DNA of 42,085 bases from Flavobacterium sp. (GTDB lineage Bacteria > Bacteroidota > Bacteroidia > Chitinophagales > Chitinophagaceae): positions 1 to 42,085 of the forward strand of contig JASGCX010000005.1 of assembly GCA_030053925.1 (NCBI GenBank), read 5' to 3'. Of the stretch, positions 15,963 to 23,956 are shown piece after piece (position 1 is the stretch's first letter; each line of letters begins with the position of its first letter). Position numbers and translations under genes: made by a program. The notes beneath the pieces are model-generated. The model searched no databases, was not told the DNA's origin, and worked only from the letters and a program-made list of their open reading frames with translations.

Positions 15963-17333
15963 ATGTTACAAAAAATGTTGCTGTTTTGGGGCTGTATTGT
16001 TTTCTCATTTAGTCTGCTAAATGCGCAGTCACGTGACGAATTACAAAAGCAGCAACAACAAATTCAGCGTGAAATTAATAATCTTAATAGCGAGTTAGCA
16101 TCTATTAAAGGCAATAAAAAAGCGGCCTTACGTGCCTATCAAGCGGTTCAAAACAAAATAAAAGCCCGTGAAAAACTCATCAATAATATTAGAAAAGACG
16201 TTAGAATACTAGATGAAACGCTTTTTTTAAACGAAAGAGAAATTTATAGGCTTAACAAAGAACTAGATACTTTAAAAATAAACTATGCTAAGAGTATTGT
16301 TTTTGCTTACAAAAACCGTGGCAGCAACGAGTATCTGAACTTTTTGTTTTCGGCTGAAAATTTTAATGATGCTATTAAACGTATGGCCTACTTAAAAAGC
16401 TATCGCCAAAATAGAGAAACACAGGCGCAAAACATTACCAAAACACAAGATTTACTAAAGCAAATAACTATTACGCTTGCTAATAATAAAAAAGAAAAAG
16501 CTAGCGCATTACAAAGCGAAAGCAGCCAATTGCAAGTTTTAGAGGTAGATAAAAAAGAAAAAGACCAAGCCGTATCTCAGCTTAAAGACCAAGAGAAAGA
16601 TATTACTGCGCAAATAATTAAACGTCAAAAGGAAAATCAAAAATTAGCCAATGCAGTAAAAGCTGCCATTAGACGAGAATTTGAAGAAGCAGTACGTAAA
16701 GAAAAAGAACGTTTAGCTAAACTAAAAGCAGCTACCATTGAAGAGCAAAAACGTGAAAAAGAGCGTTTGGATAAAGAAAGACAAGATGCTATTGCCAAAA
16801 ATAATGCAAAGAATAATGGCAACAAGCCTAAGCCCACCGATGCAACTACGGGTGTTGCTGTTACTAAACCTTTTGAACGAACTGAAAGTGTTTTTGAATC
16901 TACAAAAGAAGGCTTAACCATGAGCTTGAATTTTGAAAATAATAAAGGACAACTTCCTTGGCCAATAGATGGAGGTTCCGTAACAGGTGAATTTGGTATC
17001 TATAAAATACCTCGAAGCCAAATAAAGGTGAAGAATGAGGGGCTTATTATAACCAGTAATATTGGATCATCCATTAAATGTGTGGCAGATGGTGAGGTAA
17101 TTTCGGTGCAGGATGTTGAGGAGTATCAAGCCATTTTAGTAAAACATGGTAAATATTTTACCTTATACAATAGACTAGGTTCGGTAAATGTAAGCAAAGG
17201 GCAAAGGGTAAAAGCAGGAACAGTTTTGGGAAAAGTTGGTGCTAATTTTCAAAATGAGGGTGAATTTGAATTTCAAGTTATTACAGAGAAACAACAATAT
17301 CAAAACCCCCGAAACTGGTTAAAAAGGAAATAA
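15963..17333 (+). CDS. EnvC-like coiled-coil protein with degenerate LytM domain
   Basis: The 456-residue protein has a signal peptide (ending LLNAQS), a coiled coil from about 22 to 280 rich in Q, K, E and R, and a C-terminal M23/LytM fold (WPIDGGSVTGEFGIYK through NPRNWLKRK). The zinc site is lost: the first His/Asp region reads KNEGLII, the middle His of the LY-x-H-L type is Arg in LYNRLG, and the closing HxH is ExE in GEFEFQV. It should therefore not cut peptidoglycan itself. Like EnvC, it probably activates an N-acetylmuramoyl-L-alanine amidase at division. It is the last gene of the dut group, followed by a strong terminator. Confidence 0.88.
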   Translation: MLQKMLLFWGCIVFSFSLLNAQSRDELQKQQQQIQREINNLNSELASIKGNKKAALRAYQAVQNKIKAREKLINNIRKDVRILDETLFLNEREIYRLNKELDTLKINYAKSIVFAYKNRGSNEYLNFLFSAENFNDAIKRMAYLKSYRQNRETQAQNITKTQDLLKQITITLANNKKEKASALQSESSQLQVLEVDKKEKDQAVSQLKDQEKDITAQIIKRQKENQKLANAVKAAIRREFEEAVRKEKERLAKLKAATIEEQKREKERLDKERQDAIAKNNAKNNGNKPKPTDATTGVAVTKPFERTESVFESTKEGLTMSLNFENNKGQLPWPIDGGSVTGEFGIYKIPRSQIKVKNEGLIITSNIGSSIKCVADGEVISVQDVEEYQAILVKHGKYFTLYNRLGSVNVSKGQRVKAGTVLGKVGANFQNEGEFEFQVITEKQQYQNPRNWLKRK

Positions 17334-17336
17334 GCT

Positions 17337-17377
17337 AAAACAGCAAGGGTTCCAATAATTGAAACCCTTGCTGTTTT
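17337..17377. terminator. Bidirectional terminator between convergent genes
   Basis: AAAACAGCAAGGGTT pairs with AACCCTTGCTGTTTT, a 15-bp perfect stem with an 11-base loop. T-runs fit both directions: downstream of the EnvC-like gene on plus and of the nucleotidyltransferase on minus. Confidence 0.85.
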
Positions 17378-17397
17378 ATAATAAGTGTATTAAATAA

Positions 17398-18297
17398 TTA
17401 ACCCCAAAGGCTTGTAGGATATTCACCAGCATGTACCAAGGCATGTACACTCGCTTTTACACCCTCTGCATCTTCTTTGTAAGTAACGCCAAACCATTTT
17501 GAAGCTGTAGCTATTACTTCTACCTTACCTCTACCGCTTTTTATAAATTCATCGGCTATTTTAGGTATGTAAAACTCAGATTTTGGTACTGCAATTTGTG
17601 TATCAAGAAATATCTCAAACAGCTCTTCCGATAAGCCAACAAAGCTTTTACCCAAGCAAAAAAAGTTCATACTCACTTTTGTATCTGGCGATAAAGTTTT
17701 GGTGCCACCTTCAATATCTGCCACTATTTCAGCATCTTTTTTATAGATAGCTGTTGTTTCATCAATACCTACCAAGTTACCATTAGCGTCTATTTCACAT
17801 ACGCCTCTACTAACGCTACCGTTATCGCTTAGGGTATTTACTAAGCTATAACCAATTACGGCATATAAGTCATCTGCACATTTGGTGTTTAAAAATTCAG
17901 CCGCTTTTACAAAGCCATCTTTGCCATAAAAATCATCTGCATTAATTACTGCAAATGGGCCGTCAATTACTTCTTTGCAGCAAAGCAAGGCATGGCCAGT
18001 ACCCCATGGTTTTGTTCTATCAGCGGGAATTGTTCTACCGCCAATATAGCTATCTAGTTTTTGATACACATACACTGTTTCTATTTTACCAGCTAGCTTT
18101 GGTTCAAAACTGGCTTTAAATGAGTCGGCAAAATCTTCTCTAATAATAAAAATTACCTTGCCAAAGCCAGCTGCAATGGCATCGTATATCGAATAATCCA
18201 TAATGGTTTCGCCACTTAAACCAAAAGCTTCTACTTGTTTCATGCCGCCATATCTACTTGCCATGCCGGCTGCTAAAATTACTAAGGTTGGTTTCAT
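17398..18297 (-). CDS. Sugar-phosphate nucleotidyltransferase family protein
   Basis: A GT-A-fold NTP transferase of about 300 residues. The N-terminus LVILAAGMASRYGGMKQ is the nucleotide-binding signature, and NADDFYGKDGF carries the metal-binding Asp. W-G-T-GHALL is the usual sugar/nucleotide contact segment, and KWFGVTYKEDAEGVKASV forms the C-terminal part. Substrates of this subfamily are not fixed; it is common in Bacteroidota. Two ATGs, at 18303 and 18297, are equally possible; I take 18297 (MKPTLVILAAG). It ends at the shared terminator and is divergent from the PLP gene at 18461. Confidence 0.8.
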   Translation of the reverse strand: MKPTLVILAAGMASRYGGMKQVEAFGLSGETIMDYSIYDAIAAGFGKVIFIIREDFADSFKASFEPKLAGKIETVYVYQKLDSYIGGRTIPADRTKPWGTGHALLCCKEVIDGPFAVINADDFYGKDGFVKAAEFLNTKCADDLYAVIGYSLVNTLSDNGSVSRGVCEIDANGNLVGIDETTAIYKKDAEIVADIEGGTKTLSPDTKVSMNFFCLGKSFVGLSEELFEIFLDTQIAVPKSEFYIPKIADEFIKSGRGKVEVIATASKWFGVTYKEDAEGVKASVHALVHAGEYPTSLWG

Positions 18298-18460
18298 CTG
18301 CATACTTTATCTTTTAAATATATCCATAAATCAAATCTTCTTTGCTAGTATCAATTAGCTTGCTAGGTTTGAAGATATTTCATAAAATTCAATTTGAAAT
18401 TTGCGAATTTAATGTTTGTAGCAACAAAAGCCAGTATAACTTCATTAATTTTATACCACT

Positions 18461-19357
18461 ATGCAGTTTATTACATACAATAATGTTTACGTACAGCCAA
18501 TTGTAAATACATCTACCAAAAGCCCTATAACCCTTGATGTACTTAGGCTAGATAGATTGCACAATGTAGTAAGCGGCAACAAATGGTTTAAACTACAACT
18601 ACAAATTAAAGCCTGCCAGCAAGCCAATAAAACTACTATTGCCACTTTTGGCGGTGCATACTCAAACCATATTGTAGCCACTGCTTATGCTTGTAAATTA
18701 GAAGGTATAAACAGTGTAGGCATTATAAGAGGTGATGAAACAAAGCAACTCAATCATACATTACAGCAGGCACAAAGTCTGGGTATGCAGTTGCAATTTG
18801 TAAGTAGAACAGAATATGGTAATAAAGAACTGCTAAAACAAAGTTTACATTGTAATAATTGGTATTGGGTAAATGAAGGTGGCTATGCCGTACTTGGTGC
18901 CGAAGGTGTAACCGATGTGTACAAATGGATTGATGATAGCTACACGCACATTGCTTGCGCAACAGGCACTGGCACTACGATGGCAGGCTTAATAAAAGGT
19001 GCTGCACCACACCAACAAGTAATGGGCATTACTGCACTAAAAAAGCACGATAGTTTGCAGCAAGAAATTACACATTTGCTCACCACAAAAGAAGCCGAAA
19101 AATCATTTACCATTTTTAATGAGTACCATTTTGGTGGCTATGCCAAACACCCAAAAGCTTTACTAAATTGGATGAACCATCTTTACACCACGTACCAATT
19201 ACCTACCGATATTGTGTACACTTCTAAAATGCTATACGGTATTTTTAACCTAATAGAAAGTGGCTATTTTGCCAAAGGCAGTAAAATAATGGCCATACAC
19301 AGTGGTGGCTTGCAAGGCAATTTATCGCTGCCAAAAGGTAGTTTAGTATTTGATTAA
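18461..19357 (+). CDS. PLP-dependent D-cysteine desulfhydrase / ACC deaminase family enzyme
   Basis: A fold-type II PLP enzyme of 298 residues. SGNKWFKLQL holds the Lys that forms the Schiff base, TFGGAYSNHIVATAYAC is the substrate/phosphate loop, and CATGTGTTMAGLIKG binds the PLP phosphate. The C-terminal VYTSKMLYGIFNLIESG and IHSGGLQGN complete the active site. Members act on D-cysteine, ACC or related small amino acids; the exact substrate cannot be read from sequence. The spacing to the next gene is 25 bp, but that gene has its own promoter overlapping this 3' end. Confidence 0.85.
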   Translation: MQFITYNNVYVQPIVNTSTKSPITLDVLRLDRLHNVVSGNKWFKLQLQIKACQQANKTTIATFGGAYSNHIVATAYACKLEGINSVGIIRGDETKQLNHTLQQAQSLGMQLQFVSRTEYGNKELLKQSLHCNNWYWVNEGGYAVLGAEGVTDVYKWIDDSYTHIACATGTGTTMAGLIKGAAPHQQVMGITALKKHDSLQQEITHLLTTKEAEKSFTIFNEYHFGGYAKHPKALLNWMNHLYTTYQLPTDIVYTSKMLYGIFNLIESGYFAKGSKIMAIHSGGLQGNLSLPKGSLVFD

Positions 19358-19378
19358 TGGCTGCAAACTTTATATTTG
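19350..19378 (+). promoter_or_regulatory. TTG-N18-TATATTTG promoter, leaderless
   Basis: TTG at 19350-19352 and TATATTTG at 19371-19378 have consensus spacing. The box ends 4 bases before the ATG at 19383, which implies an mRNA with essentially no 5' leader. Confidence 0.65.
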
Positions 19379-19382
19379 ACCA

Positions 19383-20207
19383 ATGAAATTGTTTACCCCT
19401 CTATTTCTAATTGGTTTGTGGTGCTGCACAGCCGCAAATGCACAGGATACCTTACCTAAGTTTAGTGTAACAGATATTGGTAGAGATAAGATATTAGTTA
19501 GCTGGACCAATCCTTTTGCTAATTGTGTACAACTAGCGGTACAGCGCTCTTTTGATAGTACCAAGTACTTTAAAACCATTTATTCAGCGGCATCGCCAGA
19601 ACTGCCGCAAAATGGCTTTACAGATGCCAAAATGCCTGCGGGTGTAAAGGTGTACTACCGTATATTTTATGTACTAGAAGGTGGTGCTTATTTCTTCTCT
19701 GCATCTAAAACTATAAGCCCCAATAATAAGCCTAGTACCGCCACCGAACCTGTAAATGATATATCCAAAGTAAAAGACAATAAGCGCTACATAAAAATTT
19801 ATAACCGAGATAAACCTAGCGATGTAATTGAACTTGAAATAAGCCAATACAAGAAATACAAAGACTCTATTGCTACCAAAACTAAAGACACTATTTTTAA
19901 TGTAAGTGAAAATGCCATTATGGTTAGGCCTTATATACCTAAGCCTACCTGGAAGCCCTCTGTGTACATTTTTACCAATGCAAAAGGCAGTGTAGATATG
20001 CATTTTCCACAGGTGAAACTACACAAGTATAAAGTAGTTTTTTACGAAGAAGATGGTACAGAACTATACACAATAAAGCAAGTAAAAGAAGCAGACCTTA
20101 CCATAGATTATGGCAACTTTCCTCATGCAGGCTGGTACCACTTTGAAATTTATGAAGACGAGAAACTAAAAGAGAAGAATAAGTTTCAATTACAAAAGCT
20201 ATTCTAA
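19383..20207 (+). CDS. Secreted fibronectin type III-like protein, function unknown
   Basis: 274 residues with a clear signal peptide (LFLIGLWCCTAANAQ). Residues 25-110 look like one FN3-type beta sandwich: the ISWTNP-like KILVSWTNPF, VQRSFDSTKYF, and GVKVYYRIFYVLEGGAYFFS as the strand after the turn. A linker follows, and then a second beta-rich part (YIPKPTWKPSVYIFTNAKGSVDMHFP, and HKYKVVFYEEDG, TELYTIKQVKEADLTIDYGNF, GWYHFEIYEDE). No enzymatic motif is visible. It probably sits in the periplasm or at the outer membrane. The ATG at 19383 is fixed by the promoter just in front of it. Confidence 0.65.
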   Translation: MKLFTPLFLIGLWCCTAANAQDTLPKFSVTDIGRDKILVSWTNPFANCVQLAVQRSFDSTKYFKTIYSAASPELPQNGFTDAKMPAGVKVYYRIFYVLEGGAYFFSASKTISPNNKPSTATEPVNDISKVKDNKRYIKIYNRDKPSDVIELEISQYKKYKDSIATKTKDTIFNVSENAIMVRPYIPKPTWKPSVYIFTNAKGSVDMHFPQVKLHKYKVVFYEEDGTELYTIKQVKEADLTIDYGNFPHAGWYHFEIYEDEKLKEKNKFQLQKLF

Positions 20208-20216
20208 ACAAGTGTC

Positions 20217-20262
20217 TCGCAGATACCGCCTAAAGCAATTTAAAATGAAGCGTTATCTGCGA
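20217..20262. terminator. Hairpin between convergent genes
   Basis: TCGCAGATA pairs with TATCTGCGA, a 9-bp perfect stem with a 28-base loop, between the FN3-like gene and the RlmI-type gene. No long T-run adjoins it, so termination is weakly supported. Confidence 0.4.
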
Positions 20263-20270
20263 ATACTAAC

Positions 20271-21470
20271 TTATTTATTTGTTACTTCTACTATTAAGAA
20301 CTTTAAGTAGTTGGTATTTTCCATGCCCCAAATAATAGGATGGTCGCTGGCTTGTGCTTTAAATGTTACCTGCCGAATATACTTTTTAGTATCTTTTGCG
20401 GCAGACTCTATGGTTTGTAAAAACAAGCGAGTATTTACCAAATTGGTACAACTACTTGTAACCAAAAAGCCACCATCTTTTATCAGCTTCATACCACGCA
20501 GGTTAATTTCTTTATAGCCTGCAACAGCTTTATCTATGCTTTCTCTGCTTTTGGTAAATGCTGGAGGGTCTAGCATTACTACATCGTACAGTTTTTCTTC
20601 TTTATGCCATTGTCTTAGGGCATCAAAGGCATTTCTGGCTTCAAATTTACAAATACTATCTAAGCCATTTAAAGCCGCATTTTTATTGGCTTGTGCTACT
20701 GCTTGCTCGCTAATATCTATACCCAATACACTTTTAGCGCCGTAATGTGCTGCATGAATTTCAAACGTACCGGTATAGGTAAATGCACCCAATACATCGG
20801 CACCCTTTACAATGTTTTTAATGGCTTTACGATTGTCTTGTTGGTCTAAAAAATACCCTGTTTTCTGGCCATTTTCAATATCTACATGAAACTGTAATCC
20901 ATTCTCTTTGATGATGATATTAGTATCGAACGGTGCAGATAAAAAGCCCTTTTGCTGTTGCAAGCCTTCTAGTTCACGTACAGGTACATCGTTGCGCTCG
21001 TAAATACCTTTGGGGTTAAATATGCTTTGCAAAGCCGCTACAATAGCAGGTTTCCATTGATCTATACCATAGGCAATGGTTTGTATTACAAAGTAATCGT
21101 TGAACTTATCAATAATTAAGGCAGGTAAATAATCGGCTTCGCCAAATATTAAGCGGCAGTTTTCGGTATAGCCTATTTTTTGGCGGTACTGCCAAGCCTT
21201 CAATATTCGGTTGTAAAAAAACTGGTCGTTAATATCTTCACATTTGCGACTAAGAATACGCACCGCTATTTGCGATTGCTGGTTAATATAGCCTCTACCT
21301 GCATATTGGTTATCGAAGAAATGTACATCTACAATAGTACCTGATGCAACAGGTGTTTCTAACACTTTGCCATCTTCACCCACTATTTTCGCTATCTCAT
21401 TGCCATATACCCACGGATGCCCATTAGCTATGCGTGGCACAATCTTGCGCTTTAAAAACACTTTTATCAT
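20271..21470 (-). CDS. RlmI-type class I rRNA (cytosine-C5) methyltransferase
   Basis: The 399-residue protein has an N-terminal PUA domain (KVFLKRKIVPRIANGHPWVYGNEI), an EEHD-like middle region, and a C-terminal Rossmann methyltransferase. ADVLGAFTYTGTFEIHAAHYGA and VLGIDISEQAVAQA bind AdoMet; MLDPPAF is motif IV; TSSCTNLV carries the motif VI Cys. RlmI methylates C1962 of 23S rRNA in E. coli; the same position here is an inference. The gene is monocistronic, with its promoter abutting the ATG. Confidence 0.88.
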   Translation of the reverse strand: MIKVFLKRKIVPRIANGHPWVYGNEIAKIVGEDGKVLETPVASGTIVDVHFFDNQYAGRGYINQQSQIAVRILSRKCEDINDQFFYNRILKAWQYRQKIGYTENCRLIFGEADYLPALIIDKFNDYFVIQTIAYGIDQWKPAIVAALQSIFNPKGIYERNDVPVRELEGLQQQKGFLSAPFDTNIIIKENGLQFHVDIENGQKTGYFLDQQDNRKAIKNIVKGADVLGAFTYTGTFEIHAAHYGAKSVLGIDISEQAVAQANKNAALNGLDSICKFEARNAFDALRQWHKEEKLYDVVMLDPPAFTKSRESIDKAVAGYKEINLRGMKLIKDGGFLVTSSCTNLVNTRLFLQTIESAAKDTKKYIRQVTFKAQASDHPIIWGMENTNYLKFLIVEVTNK

Positions 21471-21474
21471 TGGG

Positions 21475-21502
21475 CAAATATAAAAGGATAATGCAGCCCC
21501 AA
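21475..21502 (-). promoter_or_regulatory. TTG-N17-TATATTTG promoter, leaderless
   Basis: On the minus strand TTG (21500-21502), 17 bases, then TATATTTG (21475-21482). The box ends 4 bases before the ATG at 21470, so the RlmI-type transcript should start at its start codon. Confidence 0.65.
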
Positions 21503-21758
21503 GCCCCTAAAGGAGAATTAATGTGCAATTAGCGATGAAGCGGTAGCGAGTAGGGCAAGATAGAAACACGGGTGATGCTGATTGAGTGGAGTGGCACTCA
21601 CTCGCTTTACAATAATAAATGCAATACGTAAAATCATTGATGTAAAGTTGCATCATCTATTACGATGTATTTTTTTGTAATAAAATGTATTAATAGTAAT
21701 CCAACTTTATACCCAATTCCCCCTCAAAATCCACCTATCCTACTATGCAAGCAACCCT
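21503..21758. other. Intergenic stretch without a gene
   Basis: No coding frame supported. It starts with an AAGCCCCTAAAGGAG string that resembles dispersed CCCCTAAAGGGG-type repeats common in Bacteroidota. It also has a GAGTG/CACTC short dyad (about 21574-21604), and then AT-rich sequence leading to the yidC promoter. Confidence 0.4.
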
Positions 21759-21766
21759 TACCTTTG
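21759..21766 (+). promoter_or_regulatory. -7 element for yidC
   Basis: TACCTTTG, followed by CGGC, is a strong match to TAnnTTTG, 21 bases before the yidC ATG. No TTG is seen at -33. Confidence 0.5.
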
Positions 21767-21787
21767 CGGCTCATTTAAAAAAGTGAC

Positions 21788-23644
21788 ATGAACTCGGATA
21801 AGAATACGGTAATTGGGATGGTGTTGTTAGCAATACTTTTCGCTGGCTTTTTTTATTTTACTAACAAACAACAACAGGCAAACCAAGATTACCAAAAACA
21901 AATAACAGATTCTACTGCAAAAATTGAAGCTGCTAAGGTAAAACCTGTTGATACTGTTGAACTAAAAAAATTAGATACTGCAAACAAACTAGCTGCGGCT
22001 GGTAGTTTTACTACGGCAGCCCTTGGTACCGAGCAATTAGTAACTGTAGAAAATGAAGTGATTAAAGCCACTTTTACCAATAAAGGTGGTGCCGTAAAAC
22101 AAGTAGAACTTAAAAACTACAAATCATCTTACAACAATAAACCTGTAGTACTTGGCGGCTCGGCTAAAGACAATATTAGCTACTCCATTAATACTGGTAA
22201 CAATGCCACTAGCCTAGTATCTAACCTTTACTTTAAGCCTTTGGCGGTGGTAAAAAACGCCGATGGTAGCCAAACCCTGAGCTTTAGTATTGCTGGTGGT
22301 AATGGCCAAGTTGTAACGCATGTGTACACCATTAAGCCTAATAATTACTTAATAGACTGGAACATTAATCTTACTGGTGCTGACCAATTGCTTACTAATG
22401 GCAACCTTAACATTACTTGGAACTGGCAAACAAAACAAGCTGAAAAAACAGCCATGTACGAGCGCCAAATGAGTAATATTTGCTTTAGCGAGGGTGGCGA
22501 TTTTGACTATATCTCTCAGAAAAAAGAACACAAGTTTGAAAAGCAAGGTCAATGGATAGGCGTGGTACAGCAGTTTTTTAATACCACCGTTATTGCTAAA
22601 AATGGCTTTAACAATGGTAATATTAACTGGACCCGCAGCTTAGATGAGGACACTACTAATACACTTGCTACGCTAAACAATACTAGCTTTAGCGTAACAG
22701 TACCTGCAGCCGCTACGGCTATTGTGCCTTTTGCCTTGTACTTTGGCCCTAACGACTATAAAACTTTACAGTCTGCCGCACCTAATATGGATAAGATTGT
22801 AAACCTTGGTAGAGATATGTATGCGTTTGTACGTCCTATAAACGTGTACATTATTAAAAACGTGTTTAACTTTTTTATCAGCTTTATTACTAATTATGGT
22901 TGGGCTATTTTAATGCTTACCTTATTTATTCGCTTGTTTACAGCACCATTAATGTATGGCAGTTATTTAAGCGGTGCAAAAATGAAAGCCCTTCGCCCAG
23001 AACTAGATGGCTTGAAAAAGAAATTTGGTGATGATAAACAAGGTTTTACCATGGAGCAAATGAAACTATTTAGAGAAGCTGGCGTAAACCCACTTGGTGG
23101 TTGCATACCTGGCCTGTTGCAAATTCCTATCTTCTTTGCATTGTATAGCTTCTTTAACTCTAACATCTCATTACGTAGTCAAAGCTTCTTGTGGAGTGAT
23201 GATTTATCGGCTTACGATGTAATTGCAAAATTACCTTTTTCTATTCCTTTAGGTTTTGGCGATCACATTAGCTTGTTTACCATTACAGCGGTACTTACAA
23301 ATTTTGCTATATCGTTGTACAATATGGGCAACACACCTACGCAGGATAATCCGGCCATGAAATACATGCCTTATATTTTCCCGTTTATGATGTTGTTCAT
23401 CTTTAACAGTTTACCATCGGCTTTAACCTGGTATTATACGGTATCTAACACCATTACATTACTGTTACAGTTTGTAATACAAACCTACATAATAGACCAC
23501 GATAAGATTTTGTCAAAAATACAAGAGTCACGTAGTAAGCCTAAGGTAAAAACCAAAAGCAAATGGCAAGAACGTTACGAGCAAGTAATGGAAAGCCAAA
23601 AGAAAGTACAAGAGTTAAAGAATAAAACTCAAAACAAAAAATAA
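21788..23644 (+). CDS. yidC: Membrane protein insertase YidC
   Basis: YidC inserts and folds inner-membrane proteins, alone or with SecYEG. The 618-residue length fits the Gram-negative form: a first membrane helix (VIGMVLLAILFAGFFYFTNK), a large periplasmic beta-sandwich (about 60-340), and the conserved five-helix insertase core. The core has the groove Arg in LFIRLFTAPLMYGSYLSGAKM, CIPGLLQIPIFFALYSFFN, and AMKYMPYIFPFMMLFIFNSLPSALTWYY. A Lys/Gln-rich tail ends the protein. The start follows AAGTGAC with no better ATG upstream. A terminator follows directly. Confidence 0.97.
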   Translation: MNSDKNTVIGMVLLAILFAGFFYFTNKQQQANQDYQKQITDSTAKIEAAKVKPVDTVELKKLDTANKLAAAGSFTTAALGTEQLVTVENEVIKATFTNKGGAVKQVELKNYKSSYNNKPVVLGGSAKDNISYSINTGNNATSLVSNLYFKPLAVVKNADGSQTLSFSIAGGNGQVVTHVYTIKPNNYLIDWNINLTGADQLLTNGNLNITWNWQTKQAEKTAMYERQMSNICFSEGGDFDYISQKKEHKFEKQGQWIGVVQQFFNTTVIAKNGFNNGNINWTRSLDEDTTNTLATLNNTSFSVTVPAAATAIVPFALYFGPNDYKTLQSAAPNMDKIVNLGRDMYAFVRPINVYIIKNVFNFFISFITNYGWAILMLTLFIRLFTAPLMYGSYLSGAKMKALRPELDGLKKKFGDDKQGFTMEQMKLFREAGVNPLGGCIPGLLQIPIFFALYSFFNSNISLRSQSFLWSDDLSAYDVIAKLPFSIPLGFGDHISLFTITAVLTNFAISLYNMGNTPTQDNPAMKYMPYIFPFMMLFIFNSLPSALTWYYTVSNTITLLLQFVIQTYIIDHDKILSKIQESRSKPKVKTKSKWQERYEQVMESQKKVQELKNKTQNKK

Positions 23645-23649
23645 GCTAA

Positions 23650-23676
23650 AAGCCTCGCCTAGTGCGGGGCTTTTTT
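23650..23676 (+). terminator. Rho-independent terminator after yidC
   Basis: AGCCTCGC and GCGGGGCT pair with one G-T wobble around a short loop and run into TTTTTT, five bases after the yidC stop. Confidence 0.85.
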
Positions 23677-23885
23677 ATGTAGCTACAAGCGAATATTGTA
23701 TGAAAGACATTAGTATTAAAAGTTTTAGCTGTTAAATTCCATCTATCATACTTAGGGAATTATCATAATCAATTACAACGCCTAAATTACAAAATATCAT
23801 CAATTGGCCAACCTGTTTTAAAGTGTACTATTTAAACTCTATCTTTTTTATCATCTAATAAAGCATAACAAATACAAATATTATG

Positions 23886-23933
23886 ACAAAAAACTTTGAC
23901 AAAAAGCCATACATTTTTGTCAAGGTTTTTTGT
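23886..23933. promoter_or_regulatory. 48-bp palindrome in front of the Fic gene (putative operator)
   Basis: Two 20-base arms, ACAAAAAACTTTGACAAAAA (23886-23905) and TTTTTGTCAAGGTTTTTTGT (23914-23933), are complementary except at one position and flank an 8-base centre. The right arm includes the TTG at 23917-23919 and ends one base before the -7 box. A dimeric or tetrameric repressor bound here would block the promoter. In the RNA it would form a hairpin only if transcription started further upstream. The rest of 23690-23885 holds no gene. Confidence 0.6.
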
Positions 23934-23934
23934 A

Positions 23935-23942
23935 TATCTTTG
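23935..23942 (+). promoter_or_regulatory. -7 element for the Fic gene
   Basis: TATCTTTG matches TAnnTTTG. It ends 14 bases before the ATG at 23957. The TTG 15 bases upstream lies in the palindrome's right arm. Confidence 0.55.
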
Positions 23943-23956
23943 AAAAAAATTTAAAA

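Noticed and set aside
21574-21604. GAGTGGAGTGGCACTCACTC as a tRNA arm or attachment site
   Set aside because: No cloverleaf can be built and no integrase is near; it is only a short dyad.
23811-23835. CTGTTTTAAAGTGTACTA resembling the IS1 end
   Set aside because: It shares only the CTGTTTTAAA core plus a few bases with the IS1 terminal repeat; in AT-rich DNA this may be chance, and no second end was found.
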